Shown here: piece after piece, positions 41,200-53,000 of the stretch
Layout of the letters: every line of letters begins with the position of its first letter
Numbering within the stretch: position 1 is the stretch's first letter
From: Patiria pectinifera
Taxonomy: Eukaryota > Echinodermata > Asteroidea > Valvatida > Asterinidae
Reading direction: 5' to 3'
NCBI GenBank assembly: GCA_029964075.1
Contig: CM057146.1
Location: 12,543,501-12,607,500, forward strand
Length of the DNA stretch: 64,000 bases
Program-made: the position numbers and the translations under genes
The notes under the pieces: generated by a model
The model's database searches: none
What the model was told of the DNA's origin: nothing
The model's input: the letters and a program-made list of their open reading frames with translations, nothing else

Positions 41200-42110
41200 C
41201 CCCCCCAAAAAAAAATGAAAAAAATTAAGCATTAGCATACCATTGGGTCAGTACGGTGGACATACATTTGTGTATTTTTAGAAAAGATGTGGACAGCCAA
41301 TATAGCACTTTATCTACATTGTAGTTTTTGGGGCGGGAAGGTGGGAATGGAAATGTTAACATAATTTAGGCCTACTTCACTTGGAACACAATTTGTTCTG
41401 CATTTTTCTGAAAGTACATGTAGCATGACTTTTCAAGGGAAAATCAGGAAACTGCAGTTGGATTGCAGAGTGCAGACTAATAAATGTGGCCAACTGCTGG
41501 GGAAGCTATTATCATTATGCACAGGAAATCCAAGGTTGGAGGTTGAACACACTAGGAGCCCAGGGACCCGCCAACCCACTCCCTGTGTAAGCCGCCATCC
41601 TGTTTGGCCGATTGGGGAAGATATTGTGGAAGGAAATTTCTTTGTCCAAAGGAAGTACATATGAAGAGTGTTAACACATACATGTACATGTACCATAAGT
41701 CAGTCTTGCACGATTTTGGGATCACTTGTCCAAAGTCTTCATCTATATTGTTTTGTCCTCCAGTGGGCTGGTAACTTGCTGTTGCGTTGTGGATCTACTG
41801 TACCCAAATATATTGCGGATTTGGTATGTACGTCTGTGCATGGACTGAGTTGTTCATTATTCCACTGATCATAGAAAAGGAACTGACTACAACTTGTCAT
41901 TATTGTGAAAAACGTCTGTCTGCCATCCTATCTGAACATGTTGGTAGACCTGTGTAATTATTTCCATAAATAAGGCTGCCAATTAATGCATATAATCATT
42001 AATTTGAACATTAATTACCGTACTTTCTGCACTCTTTGCAGTTTCAGTATGTGGTAATGGTTTGTCCTTGCCACTCAAAACATGAATCGTACAAATCAAA
42101 TTTATCTTCT
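41200..42110. other. Gene-free stretch
   Basis: Simple C- and A-runs at 41190 and several TACATGTACATG words. The open frames at 41425-41868 show no recognised domain and no splice support. Confidence 0.45.
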
Positions 42111-42119
42111 TCATACATG

Positions 42120-42820
42120 TACATGCACATGATGAAAAATATTGCTTCACATGTAATGGAGACACCAAATTTGGTGTCCCCGTTACAGGTGAAATCACTG
42201 TCTTTTTTGTCATAAATACATGTATCTGCATGATTACAATAAAGTTCATGAAATTCATTTGTTTCATAAAGTAATTGGAATGATTACATACTAAAAGAAA
42301 TTAAGAAATTTTGAATGAAATACTTAAGATATTGGTACATAAAAGTTACTGGTTTCACGTGTAACTGGGACATCGACCTTAAAATATGGAAATTACCACA
42401 ATTTGTGCAGTATCCATCTGACAATGTCTGAATTTTATGGTATAATAGTGTAATTTATTACATGTAGCTTACACATGTACGAAATTGATAGAATTCAGAA
42501 ATTTCAAAGAAAGCCAACACATAGGCCTATAATGGCACAAAAAGATGTTTTGCACTGTAATGGACATTTGGGGGGACACCATGGTGTCCCCTGTACACGT
42601 GAAACTAGCAACTTATTTGGGCTATATTTCTTAAGCCTGTCATTCAGTGTCATTAAAAATTCAAAAGAACAGACACCAGTATCTTTACTGCTTTATAAAA
42701 TACATGAGTTTAAGACATTTTCAATGAAAACCAATAGAAATACATGTATGGCACAAATGAGTCACCGATTTCACGTGTAACAGGTTGGTGTCCCTGTTAC
42801 ACGGAAAACCATGTTTTTCG
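42120..42820. repeat. Diverged tandem array with GGTGTCC palindromes and CACGTGTAAC words
   Basis: Four points about 200 bp apart (near 42165, 42355, 42570 and 42770) pair a GGACACC...GGTGTCC palindrome or half of one with TTCACGTGTAAC or its inverse. Units also share ATGGCACAAA and TTTCAATGAAAxCCAA. CACGTG is an E-box core; function unknown. Confidence 0.6.
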
Positions 42821-43194
42821 TCATGAAAGAAGAAAATCAAGTCCGAAAATGAAAAATGTATGTTTAAAGTACAGTAAGATCAACCTGTCCTACAAATTTG
42901 CATCCAAATTAACATATAACATTAACATTGTCAAATGTCGCACTTTGGATCCCATATTTATGGAATGAACATACACTAAATGTCAAAATACTGTATAATT
43001 AAAAATAGTTTTGACTTTATTTAAATTATGTATGTATACATACGTGTACACTAACCTGTACATGTAATGTAGGTTATGTGTAAACAATACCAGTAAGTAC
43101 ATGTACTTTTCCCACAGTGATGCCAACTTTGAGTGAGACCTGAGCGTGAGAATTTGGTGATGGAGCTTGATCAGAACGAATGCGAGCGCGAAAC

Positions 43195-43345
43195 ACAAAG
43201 CCCTAAAGGCGCTGGGTTCGAGGCCCGACTAGGGCCCTAGAAAATTGTGTATTGTAGACGCTCTGTGGTGTGATCTGAGGCAATTTCTGACCAATTTAAC
43301 CAATTTTTTGAGCAAAAGATCATCATTTAAACATCACTTTTGAGT
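43195..43345 (-). repeat. Fragment of the 190-bp unit of the 22-kb hAT element
   Basis: Read on the minus strand it carries GGTCAGAAATTGCCTCAGAT, CACCACAGAG and GGGCCCTAGTCGGGCC, as in the tandem units at 22303-22870. No hAT ends are present, so the unit is also dispersed on its own. Confidence 0.7.
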
Positions 43346-43619
43346 TTGAGTCAAGTATTTATTTATTTATTTTTTAGCGTGAGAAATCCCGTGTGGGCGT
43401 GACAGTGTGACAATAACCTGAAATGCGTGTGTCTCACACTAAGTGCGTGAGAGTTGGCAGGCTGTTACCTCAATGTCTGTAGTGTCGCTAAAGCTATGTC
43501 ATCAAGGTTCATTGATGATGGAATAGTCAATTAGTCATAACATGCATAAGGAAATAAATTGAATTTGGAATACTTTCGCATTCAATTCACATAGATACCG
43601 ATACAGGTGCATTCATTAG

Positions 43620-43835
43620 CTTGAAAGATATAGTCCATCATTTGTAATTTGTGCATTTTGTTCGTTTGAAGCAACAAAAGTGTTCAAAATCTAATGAAGG
43701 GTACTGAACAACTAACCTGATGAAGTTTCAGCTCAGCTTCAGCTGTATTTTCTGAGAAAAACAGCATTCTAGGATTTCAATTTCAAATGAAAAGTTGCTG
43801 AATCATGTTTTGAATTGTTTTGAATTGCAGCTATA
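43620..43835 (-). repeat. Dispersed repeat family 2, copy 2
   Basis: Inverse of 40060-40315 with few differences. Confidence 0.8.
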
Positions 43836-44104
43836 TGCGATGTCGCGCACTAATCCGACGAATTATAGCAACTAAATGCTTGCATAACAAAACGAACTAA
43901 TTTAAATTTCCCACGGTGCGTCTTAAGACACACACCGTTGGAAAGGCCTTCTTTCGTTGATTACTTCAAAATGACAGCTTGCCAGAAAGAATAATTTCAC
44001 AGGGAGTTTAGTCCACTTACTATCTTTCAACCAAGTATGTTTTTCAACAATAATTACGCCAGTTCGTTCCTTTTCTCGGATGACTGCAAATGATGGACTA
44101 GGCC

Positions 44105-44212
44105 TATAGCTTGAAATTTCCAGCTTTCTATGATAGGCTCATGACATGGGGGACTCGGGAATCTCCCCATGTCATGAGCCTAGAAAGCTGGAAATTTCAA
44201 GCTATGCTATAG
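44105..44212. repeat. Strong hairpin, about 45-bp arms
   Basis: TAGCTTGAAATTTCCAGC...CTCATGACATGGGG (44107-44151) pairs with 44165-44204 around a 13-nt loop, with one 5-nt bulge and otherwise nearly perfect. The 5' flank carries the ATGATGGACTA word of dispersed family 2, so it probably belongs to that repeat. Confidence 0.8.
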
Positions 44213-44214
44213 CT

Positions 44215-45700
44215 CTTGTCTATATTTAACCAATTTATGAAATGAAATTATGCATTTCCTGTCAGCACTGGAATTTCTTCCTACTTGTCAGGAAGTGTAT
44301 TGGTAATGTACTACCCAAATTTGAACACCATTTAAACCATCTGCGAGAACTATATTCAACAAAAATTTCTGTCTGTACTGTATACATAATACATTTGTGT
44401 AAATGAAGTACACTACATGTACATGTAGTTCTTTCTGAGGACCAGGCTTTAACCAGGCACGGCTGACTGGTTAAGATGTCAAGATTGCCTCGACTCTCCT
44501 CCAGGTGACATCTAAACGTACGCTAAATCCCTCATGCCTTTTGTACTCACAAAAAGTCCGTGAAGTTTGTGGAGGCAGACTGTGTGTTGATTTTGACTTG
44601 GCCGCAGTGCATGGCCTGTTCTACAATTTACGCTCCAGTGCGCACCTCGGAGTATTGAAACAGATGAGGTTTTCGGCCAGAAATATCATACATGCTGTTG
44701 AAATGTCTTTTGTGAAGCTGTATTTGTGGCGTTTGGCTGTATATCAGAAGTTGGCTAGAAAATGTTGCCTTTTGCGAAATCGAAATTTTTGGCAAAAATA
44801 ATGCCGGCGCGAATTGGTTAAAAGGCAGACATAAATTTTACTTGGGAACACATATTGTGCAACTGTCTAGTCTTCTTAAATGTATGGAATCTTTCTGGCA
44901 CCCTTTTTGGTTAATTTGATCGAAAAGTGCACTTTTTTTTAACATTTCACATTTTCTGTGCTTTTCCTGACAACTGAGGGCGCTGTGGCTGTGATGTCAT
45001 TTCAGGAAGACACTGTTCAGTTTAGGGGTTTTCTGTTCAAATTGTTGACCTGCAAAATGTGCACATTGACAACGTTTGTGAGAAAGTTTGCTCATGTCCC
45101 GAAACAATGAATCACCATAGAAGAAAAAATTGTGAAAACAAACATATCAAAAATCTTGTCAAATTTTCGTGCTGAAATACATGAAATAGCTGTAACATTG
45201 AGGTTTCCGCCTAAAATGACATTACACTTTCGCTTATGAATATGGAAATCTGCCAAATTTGGCAAAATGAAAATTGAAAGTTATTACAATGTAGGTTAAA
45301 TGGGACACGTTTTCAAGGGCCGTTTGGCCAAGATTCCAATATTGTTGGTTTTGTATTGCTCGACAGGGTATACAGTGTACTGCCTACATGTACATGTACA
45401 GGTACAACTGTACTGGTTAAATTAATGTACAATGTACGAATGGAGCAGCGTTTGTGAGCTATTTATAGCTGGTTACCACCCCCATTCCAGAGAAGTAATA
45501 ACATTCTTGCACAGGTGGGGGCCCTATAAATCAGCTCTGTTGGTGCACACTATATAAAAAAGGAAAATTGTTTACTTTTTTTTATGAATTACATGTATGT
45601 CAATGATATAGAATTAGCCCTGCCTGTGTAGTGATTGCAAGTCTTGTTACTGGGGTACTGGTTTGTTCCCTGATATTTTTTTTGATATTATTATTAACCA
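44215..45700. other. Gene-free stretch
   Basis: A plus-strand frame at 44505-44801 encodes 98 residues without recognised domain; it may be a chance frame. TACATGTACATG words at 44415 and 45387. Confidence 0.45.
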
Positions 45701-45711
45701 TTTTTGGAAAT

Positions 45712-45974
45712 GAAACCAAGGATTCCTCAAAAGCGCCCTAGGCACTGTAGCTCGCAAGCCTGAAGAAACCTGTGGAGAGAAAACAATGAGAAGAAATTAC
45801 AGTTTTAGAGGTGGGAGGAAAAGCCCACAAAGAATATTCTGACATGTCTGAGGAAAACCCACGGAATCAGGTAGGGGCTGAAAACCCAATCCACATATTG
45901 GCCCAGGCGGGATTGGAACCCGGGTCACAGCGGTGGAAGGCGAGGAAAGTACCGCTACGCCAAACTGACTCCCC
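45712..45974 (-). repeat. tRNA-derived SINE, family 1, copy 2
   Basis: The fullest copy. The minus strand opens TTTGGCGTAGCGGTACTTTC and GACCCGGGTTCCAATCC, and closes with CTTTTGAGGAATCC. Shares GATTCCGTGGGTTTTCCTCA with copy 3. Confidence 0.85.
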
Positions 45975-45979
45975 AAATT

Positions 45980-46870
45980 TCTGAACATTGGTGCTGAAAT
46001 TGTTTACTGACAAAACATTTTCCGACACATACGTGTGTGTGAATTATTAAACAAGGGTTTCAGGAGGGTGACCAACCCACAACAGTGTTCGCAAACAGGA
46101 TTTTCACTCCCAACGTACATGTAATAGGGGGTAGATGAAGAACGTCAAGAACAAAGATAGTGGACTTAAGCCCCTACCGCAACTTGCGTTAATTTTTGTG
46201 CATAAAATTTTACAGTACAGGAGCTCAGTATACTATTAAATGATAACCAAAATTACATTGTACATATGTACATATGTACGTGATCAAAGAGTGGGCTTGT
46301 CTTCGCCACTTTTTGTAGCTGTTCACGGATTTAAATTGTTTTCGTAAGATGATTTTTTCCTTCTTTTAGTTCAGGGTTTTAAAATGGCAGCTGCAATCTT
46401 GAATATTTGCCCAGCTGCGCTTCTTATACGCACTTGGGCATTTGATAATCGGCAGATCGGCAACCCAAGAACACTGTTTGCAGGGAGCAGGGTTCGAATG
46501 CACCCTTTGTAACCTTGTTTTTGTGCAAGCCTAGACTTGGATGTATTCTCCTTGTGGAAATGTTCAAGTGTTGTTGCAGTTGAACATTGCAGTGAGATGT
46601 TTTGTATTGAGTACATTCAGACGGATGGAAGCATGCTTTTATAAAGTTGTTCTGGAGGTTTTAAACATCTAAAAATGCATCTAAGTTTGCACGACGGACC
46701 TTCAACAAAACGTGATTGTGTGCCAACTTGTATTCGGGGCTGGACAGTTTTGGGCGAGATTCAAAAGCAAACAGTGGCAAAAATCTCTTCGAAAACTTTG
46801 ACAAAGGTTTGACCATCCATTCATTTTAATTCCCAGAATTCATTAATTAAATGTTATTTTCTCTACCGCA
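45980..46870. other. Upstream flank of RhoGDI B
   Basis: Expected to hold the promoter and a non-coding first exon of RhoGDI B, since an acceptor lies just before the coding start. No core promoter element was identified with confidence. Confidence 0.4.
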
Positions 46871-46903
46871 ACAGGCACAAACTTCTGATAAAATTTCCCT
46901 AAA

Positions 46904-47081
46904 ATGGCTGAAACGGAAGACACCGCCGCGCCTTCAGGGAGCGACACAACTGACGGAGCGCCGCTCGCTTACAAGGCCCCGGCGCCAAAATCACTGAAAG
47001 AAATACAAGAGTTGGATAAAGACGATGAGAGTCTGGCGAAATACAAGAAATCACTGCTCGGGGAAGGTGTTGAGGCAGAAG
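46904..47081 (+). CDS. RhoGDI B exon 1
   Basis: 178 nt, 59 codons plus one base, donor GTTGGT. Encodes the acidic start MAETEDTAAP and the regulatory arm. A 15-bp minisatellite begins 46 nt after the donor. Confidence 0.95.
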
Positions 47082-50000
47082 GTTGGTGGAAAGGGGCAGT
47101 CTGGGCACCAGACTTCATCTGGCATGTCTGGGTGATTCAGATCTGGGTGATTCAGATCTGGGTGATTCAGATCTGGGTGATTCAGATCTGGGTGATTCAG
47201 ATCTGGGTGATTCAGATCTGGGTGATTCAGATCTGGGTGATTCAGATCTGGGTGATTCAGATCTGGGTGATTCAGATGGGAGGCCTGACCTCATATCACA
47301 TGTTCATATGAGGACAGGCCATGCCCTAATCTTATTTGTTTAACCCTAAAGGGGCCGGGTTATTTTGACCATCTCTCAGCCGGGGGATTCCGCCCCCCCC
47401 CTAAGATCTCGGCCATGGAGTGACGAAAAATTTTGAAACTCGACACATGCATAGAGAAACTCTTCCTAAACATACTTAAGAAATTTCATGACTATAGGTC
47501 AAAGGGTTTTGGAATTATGGCTAATTAATTATTCATATGCACGAATGGCAATTCTGCTCTGTGTACACGACGTATATGTGAAAATTCAGTTTTCACGGCG
47601 TAGCGGCGCGTGATGAAAATATTTTCTCTGCGCGGCAACCCGTTGTCCGATTTTTATGTTTTTGGTATCAAAAGATGCGCAAAGCTCGAGGCTAAAAAGT
47701 CATAACAGCTCGGGTCGCGAAAAAATTTTTTTTAGAGGCTATCACGAAAAATGTTGAGGGGGGGGCGGATTCCGCCCCGGCCCCTTTAGGGTTAATGCAT
47801 TAACGCTCCTATGCGAACATACAGTCTGTGCCAAGTTGTCCTGTTTTCAACAGTTAACAGCTCCAAGCCTACATTAAGCAGGATTGACTGGCTGTGACTG
47901 TTTATGTAACTTGATATGTTGAGCTATACTCTGACTGTAGGTGATTGATAAGCCAGCTGTGCCTATAACTTGTCTGCTTTTGTCTGTTGACTGAATTTGA
48001 CTAGTCAAAGCGCTTGCTTGAAATACGATCTGACTGTCGGTGACATACGCCTATGTAAAAGGCATGGCAGGGGAAGAGGATTGAATTATGTTACTGTCTG
48101 TGACTGCTCAGATGGCAGTAGGGGTAACGATATTGCCCCTTACTGTGATTTGGCTTATATCATGAAAGAACTTCATCAGGCTGGTAAAATTTCAACTTTG
48201 TAAATGAATTTTCTATAAAACACAGCCAATTACTTAAGTAGTTTCATTGACGTTTTGACTAGTTTCACTAGACATCCTCAGAACGAAGCACCACCAGTGA
48301 TGTGGCGTGCTAATTGTAATCAGTCAGAACAGCTGCCAGTGCCCTATTTGTTCAAGGGGGGGATTTTCAAATTAAGAATGACCTCTGTCTCTCGGCTACG
48401 TCAACCAAGCAAGAACATGCTGGCCTACTCTGAATCTGCCTTGGGATTTTTTTTAATGTTAGGCTTTGCTCAGACGAAAGCTCTGTCATAATTTGTTTGC
48501 AATACTCTGTCATTTTTTATTTTATTTTTATTTATTTTATTTCTTATTTTAACTGGGTAGCCCATTCAGTGGAATCCACTAATCTCTCAGGGGTCCCAGT
48601 AAAGAGAAGACAATGTGAAGAAATTACAGTTTTAGAGGTGGGAGGAAAAGCCCAGAAGAGTATTCTGAGGAAAACCCACGGAATCAGGTAGGGACTGAAA
48701 ACCCAATCCACATATTGGCCCAGGCAGGATTCGAACCCGGGTCACAGCGGTGGAAGGCGAGGAAAGCACCGCTACGCCAACCTAACTCCCCGTACACCAA
48801 CCTGACTCCCTGTAATACATAATTTTGCATTATGTATACTGTGGATTGTTTTCAGAAACAAAATTGTAAAAGCTTGATTTTCGTAGCGGAGTTGGAATAT
48901 TGAACAGGCTTATATATATATAGACCCTTTCCAATAGGCAGCCATCTTTGAGCTGATTTGATTTGAGTAATAAAGGTAGAGTTTATCATTTGCAGCTATC
49001 CAAAAAGTTGGTGACAAAATTATTGTTCCAAAGCATACTCAGTTTAATGATAGTAATGGCACTTAACTCCACTGTGAAATTATTCTTTCTGGCATGCTGT
49101 CATTTCGAAGAAAACAACAAAAAATAGTAATATGCAAAGATGTGTCTAAAAACGTATTTTTAAAATTCCCTTTAGTACATGCATGACATGTAGTCTGTGT
49201 TTAATTCGGCGAAGACGTGAATGGGCACGCACAAGCGTTGACACGATGCACACGTACCGGTACGCGCGGTTGCTATAATTCATCAGTTCAGCGCGTGACA
49301 TTGCGTAGCTGCAATCAGCTGAATGAGAACATGTCCCGGACACCGATTTCTGGCGCAATTCAAAACATGACTCGGCAACTTTCAAAATGGACTCAAAATC
49401 CTTGAATATTGTTTTCTTAGAATATACAACATTCACAGAGTTAATGAAAACTTCATCGGGTTAATTGTTGAGCACCCTTCTTTAAATACTGAGTACTTTT
49501 ATTGCTTCAAATGAACAAAAATGCTCAAATGGCAAATGATATGCTCTATCTTCAATGAATGCACAAGAGATACAACTGATGCACATACCTGTGCAACAAC
49601 ATAATTCACCTCCAATGTGGCGGCAATGCACAAGAACTATTGGAAAATAAATTATGTTTGACATTTTTCTTTCAGCGACTGGGGAGGGTCCCAAAGTCAC
49701 GCTGCAGGAGTTAGCTCTTCTTGTGGAAGACCATGATGATATCGTGTTGGATTTAACAGGTAAGTTTGAGTGTATCGTTATTACTTAATTTCACAGAACA
49801 ATATGGGGTCATACATAAACTAGCAACTGCTGGGAAATTTGAACAAACAGCAAAAGCATTTACTTTGGAGTAAAAGCATTAACCCAAACTCCCTAGACAT
49901 TTTTGCTAGAATGCAGCCTCAATCTTACAAAATATTCTAACTATCTCCGTGTAAAATTGCATACAGCCTTAATCCTCTAAAATTGTCCGCTATTTCTTGA

Positions 50001-53000
50001 ATGTGGTATTTGGAGGGGTGACCACTGCCTCAATCCTGCAAAATCCTCCAACAATCACTGTCAATATGTTGAGGCAGAGCCAGTGACATCCTCAGTTCGG
50101 AGGCCTTTCAAGTATAATCTAGGCCTAATTAAGACCTTGACACAGTGTATCCTCCAAAATCAGCCACACCTTTTTGCCATCTAATCGTGTTCCCTAACGT
50201 GGCGCACTTCGAAGCTCACCCGACTTTCCTCGTGTAGCGTTGCCAAACCTCTTTGTTGACAAACCTCAAATTCATGCAGTCAAATACTGGTACTTTTACC
50301 TTATTAATGCTTGCTATTATTAAACCGCTGTAAACAATTTCAGTTTCATAAAATTTAATCCGAAATTCAAAAACGGTGGCGTCCGGAAATTGGGCACAAA
50401 TTGGCGGAGTGTTCCCTAACGTGGCGCACTTGAATGAATCTCGGAAAATTCCAAATAAACATTTAAGAATTTCTGTAAACTTGATAAATTCTGATAAATA
50501 ATTATATCTCTACTTACATACCCAGCCAGATGTTTGTCAGAAAATTATTTTTTAATTTTCGGGGCATTTTCAAAGGGTTCACTTTGCACTTTAAAATAAT
50601 ATCGGAAAATCACGCCAAAACAAATTTTTCTTGTAACTTTGTTACGGGTAAATAAACTCGCAATTTATGAACAGGAGTGTGTAGAACTTGATGAATTTCA
50701 CTTTCTGTGAAATTTCAGTGAAAACTTTTGCTCTAGCTAGGCGCTATGGGCGAAAAATCAAAGTGCGCCACGTTAGGGTACATCAACAATAAACATGTAT
50801 AGCCTCAGTCCTGCAAAATACTTCATTGTGCTAAGAGGATTTTGGAGGATTTACAGAGAGACACGATGATTTATTGAGCTAAAAACAATTGTGCAAGGGC
50901 ACTCTGAAACACTGCAGCCATCGCTGTTGCACTCTGACGTCTTGGGCCAGGACTAACTGTCATCCTATAAAGAGAACTTTCATCCTGTCAAAAGAAGTTT
51001 GATTTTGCTCTTTTCTTTTGCCCCTCTAAGGTGATCTTGCAAAGCTAAAGGAAAAGAATTACGTGATCAAAGAAGGTGTTGTCTACAAAGCAAAACTAAC
51101 ATTTGTGGTAAGTACTTAAGTCTTATCACCGTGATGTACGTGCAGTTCCTTTTTTATCCCCCTGACTTTAGCCAAGAAAGGGAGACTTGCGACAGTGTGC
51201 TGTGTGTTCCATTTTGGTTAGGTTAACCGTTTAGTGCTGTCATATGAAAAGTCAGACTTCACTCTCAACCAAACTTGGTGACATTAATCTTTGGGTAGGG
51301 GGACTTCAGAGGAGTGGAAATATTTCAAGTCAAAGGTCATCTAGGGGTCAAATGAGGTCATTGCTTTTGGTTTGTTAAACTGAAAAGTGTTGTCATATAA
51401 AAAGTCAGACTTCACTCCCAACCAAACTTGGTGACAATAATCTTTGGGTAGGGGGACTTAAGATCACTTGAGCAATTCAGGTCAAAAGTCATCTAGGGGT
51501 CAAATGAGGTCATTGTTGATTTTGCTCAGGTCAACTGAAAAGTGTGCTTACAAGTTGACTGTTTAAATACTGCCAGCATGCTAGGGGATCTTGCAGTTTT
51601 ACTTGCATAATTTTTTTTATGTTCATGAGGAGAGGATACTTACCTAACTCCCATAGAGTATTCTGGCTAGAAACGCTGCTAAACGCAGCAACATGCAACA
51701 CTTGTCAAAAGGACAAGCCTGCTCAGTGTATTACACTCAGCAGGCTTGTCATTTTAAACAAGATTCATCAGGTCAAAAATATCAAGGCCTACCATAACTG
51801 CCTTAGAGTCTGCATTTGGTCACCAACTGCAGTGGGATACAATACATGTACGTGTGATTCCCGATACAGTGAGCCACCAAGAGGTTACCACGGAGAGTCA
51901 GTTTTTTGCAGTGCATTGTAAGCAGCCTCGACTCCATGGGCGCGTTCCCATTCTTTCACTAGCCCCTGGTGGCATGAGGAATACGTAAATGACACTGATA
52001 ACCGGCTTTTCAGAGCGTACTGCACAAAATATTTTTAAGACTGCATATCACGTCATGTGATGTACGAACATTTTTTCAAGACTGCGCAATGCCTGTGCGA
52101 TATTGAGTCTGGAAGCCTGCTCGTTTTTTGCCCACAAATATCTATACATGTACATTTAATATAAATCCTTGCTAAATGATGCAATTTCGAATCTTATGTT
52201 GATTCTACAAAAAAGTTTTAACATAGTCAGCACTGCGTTGCACGTTATATCCAGGGCTTAAGATCGCGCAAGGCGTGACAGGAACCAATTACATGGCTTG
52301 ACGTGAACTGTTGGTGAGAATCGCCTGTATTGTGGTATTGACTAGTGACTTGCACACTTGCTTGTAAGTTACTTCACGTCATCCTAACACATTTTTAACT
52401 ACTTGTGAGTACTCGACTACTCACCCAGGCCTCGACTACTCGTCCAGGCCTAGTGACATGCAATGTGGAACGGGAGACGCTCGTGACATTTATATTGGAA
52501 TAATTAGACTTTGTGGCCCGAAACACCCTTTATCCCCAAATGATTGTTTTTCTCCTCGTAATAATTAATATCAGAAACGCTCTCGACCATTTTCGTGTTG
52601 GTTATTAGCATGGGAGTCGTCAGCCAACATGAATATGTGGCCCGACCTACCGGTATAACAAACACACCGGGGTCTATAAAAGTTTGTTTGGCAGTCATTT
52701 GTTATTGAACTTAATCCTGCAACAAGTCAGGCATGCAACTTTTCCTCGGATCAGCTGATTTCCTCTTTTTTTTGACCTCCCATGTGTATCATTGAAAATA
52801 GAAAAAACACTGTACAAACCTCTTGGAAAGAATTGAATTTCCTCTTTTTTTGTGTAACTTACCAGTTGCATGCCTGAACAAGTACTGTGTTGAACCGCAC
52901 ATAACATTTGTTCGTTACGCCAAGTGCTCGGAATACAAGTGTAGAATGGTATTCACCTGTATGTAACATGGCTTCATTTGTTTACAGGTGGAGAACGATA

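Noticed and set aside
44505-44801. 98-residue plus-strand frame
   Set aside because: No domain or paralogue in the window and no promoter or splice context; coding status cannot be supported.
47083-47343. Repeat protein (GDSDL)n or (IWVIQ)n
   Set aside because: Lies after a good splice donor, and the RhoGDI frame continues in phase at 49676; the array is intronic unless the intron is retained.
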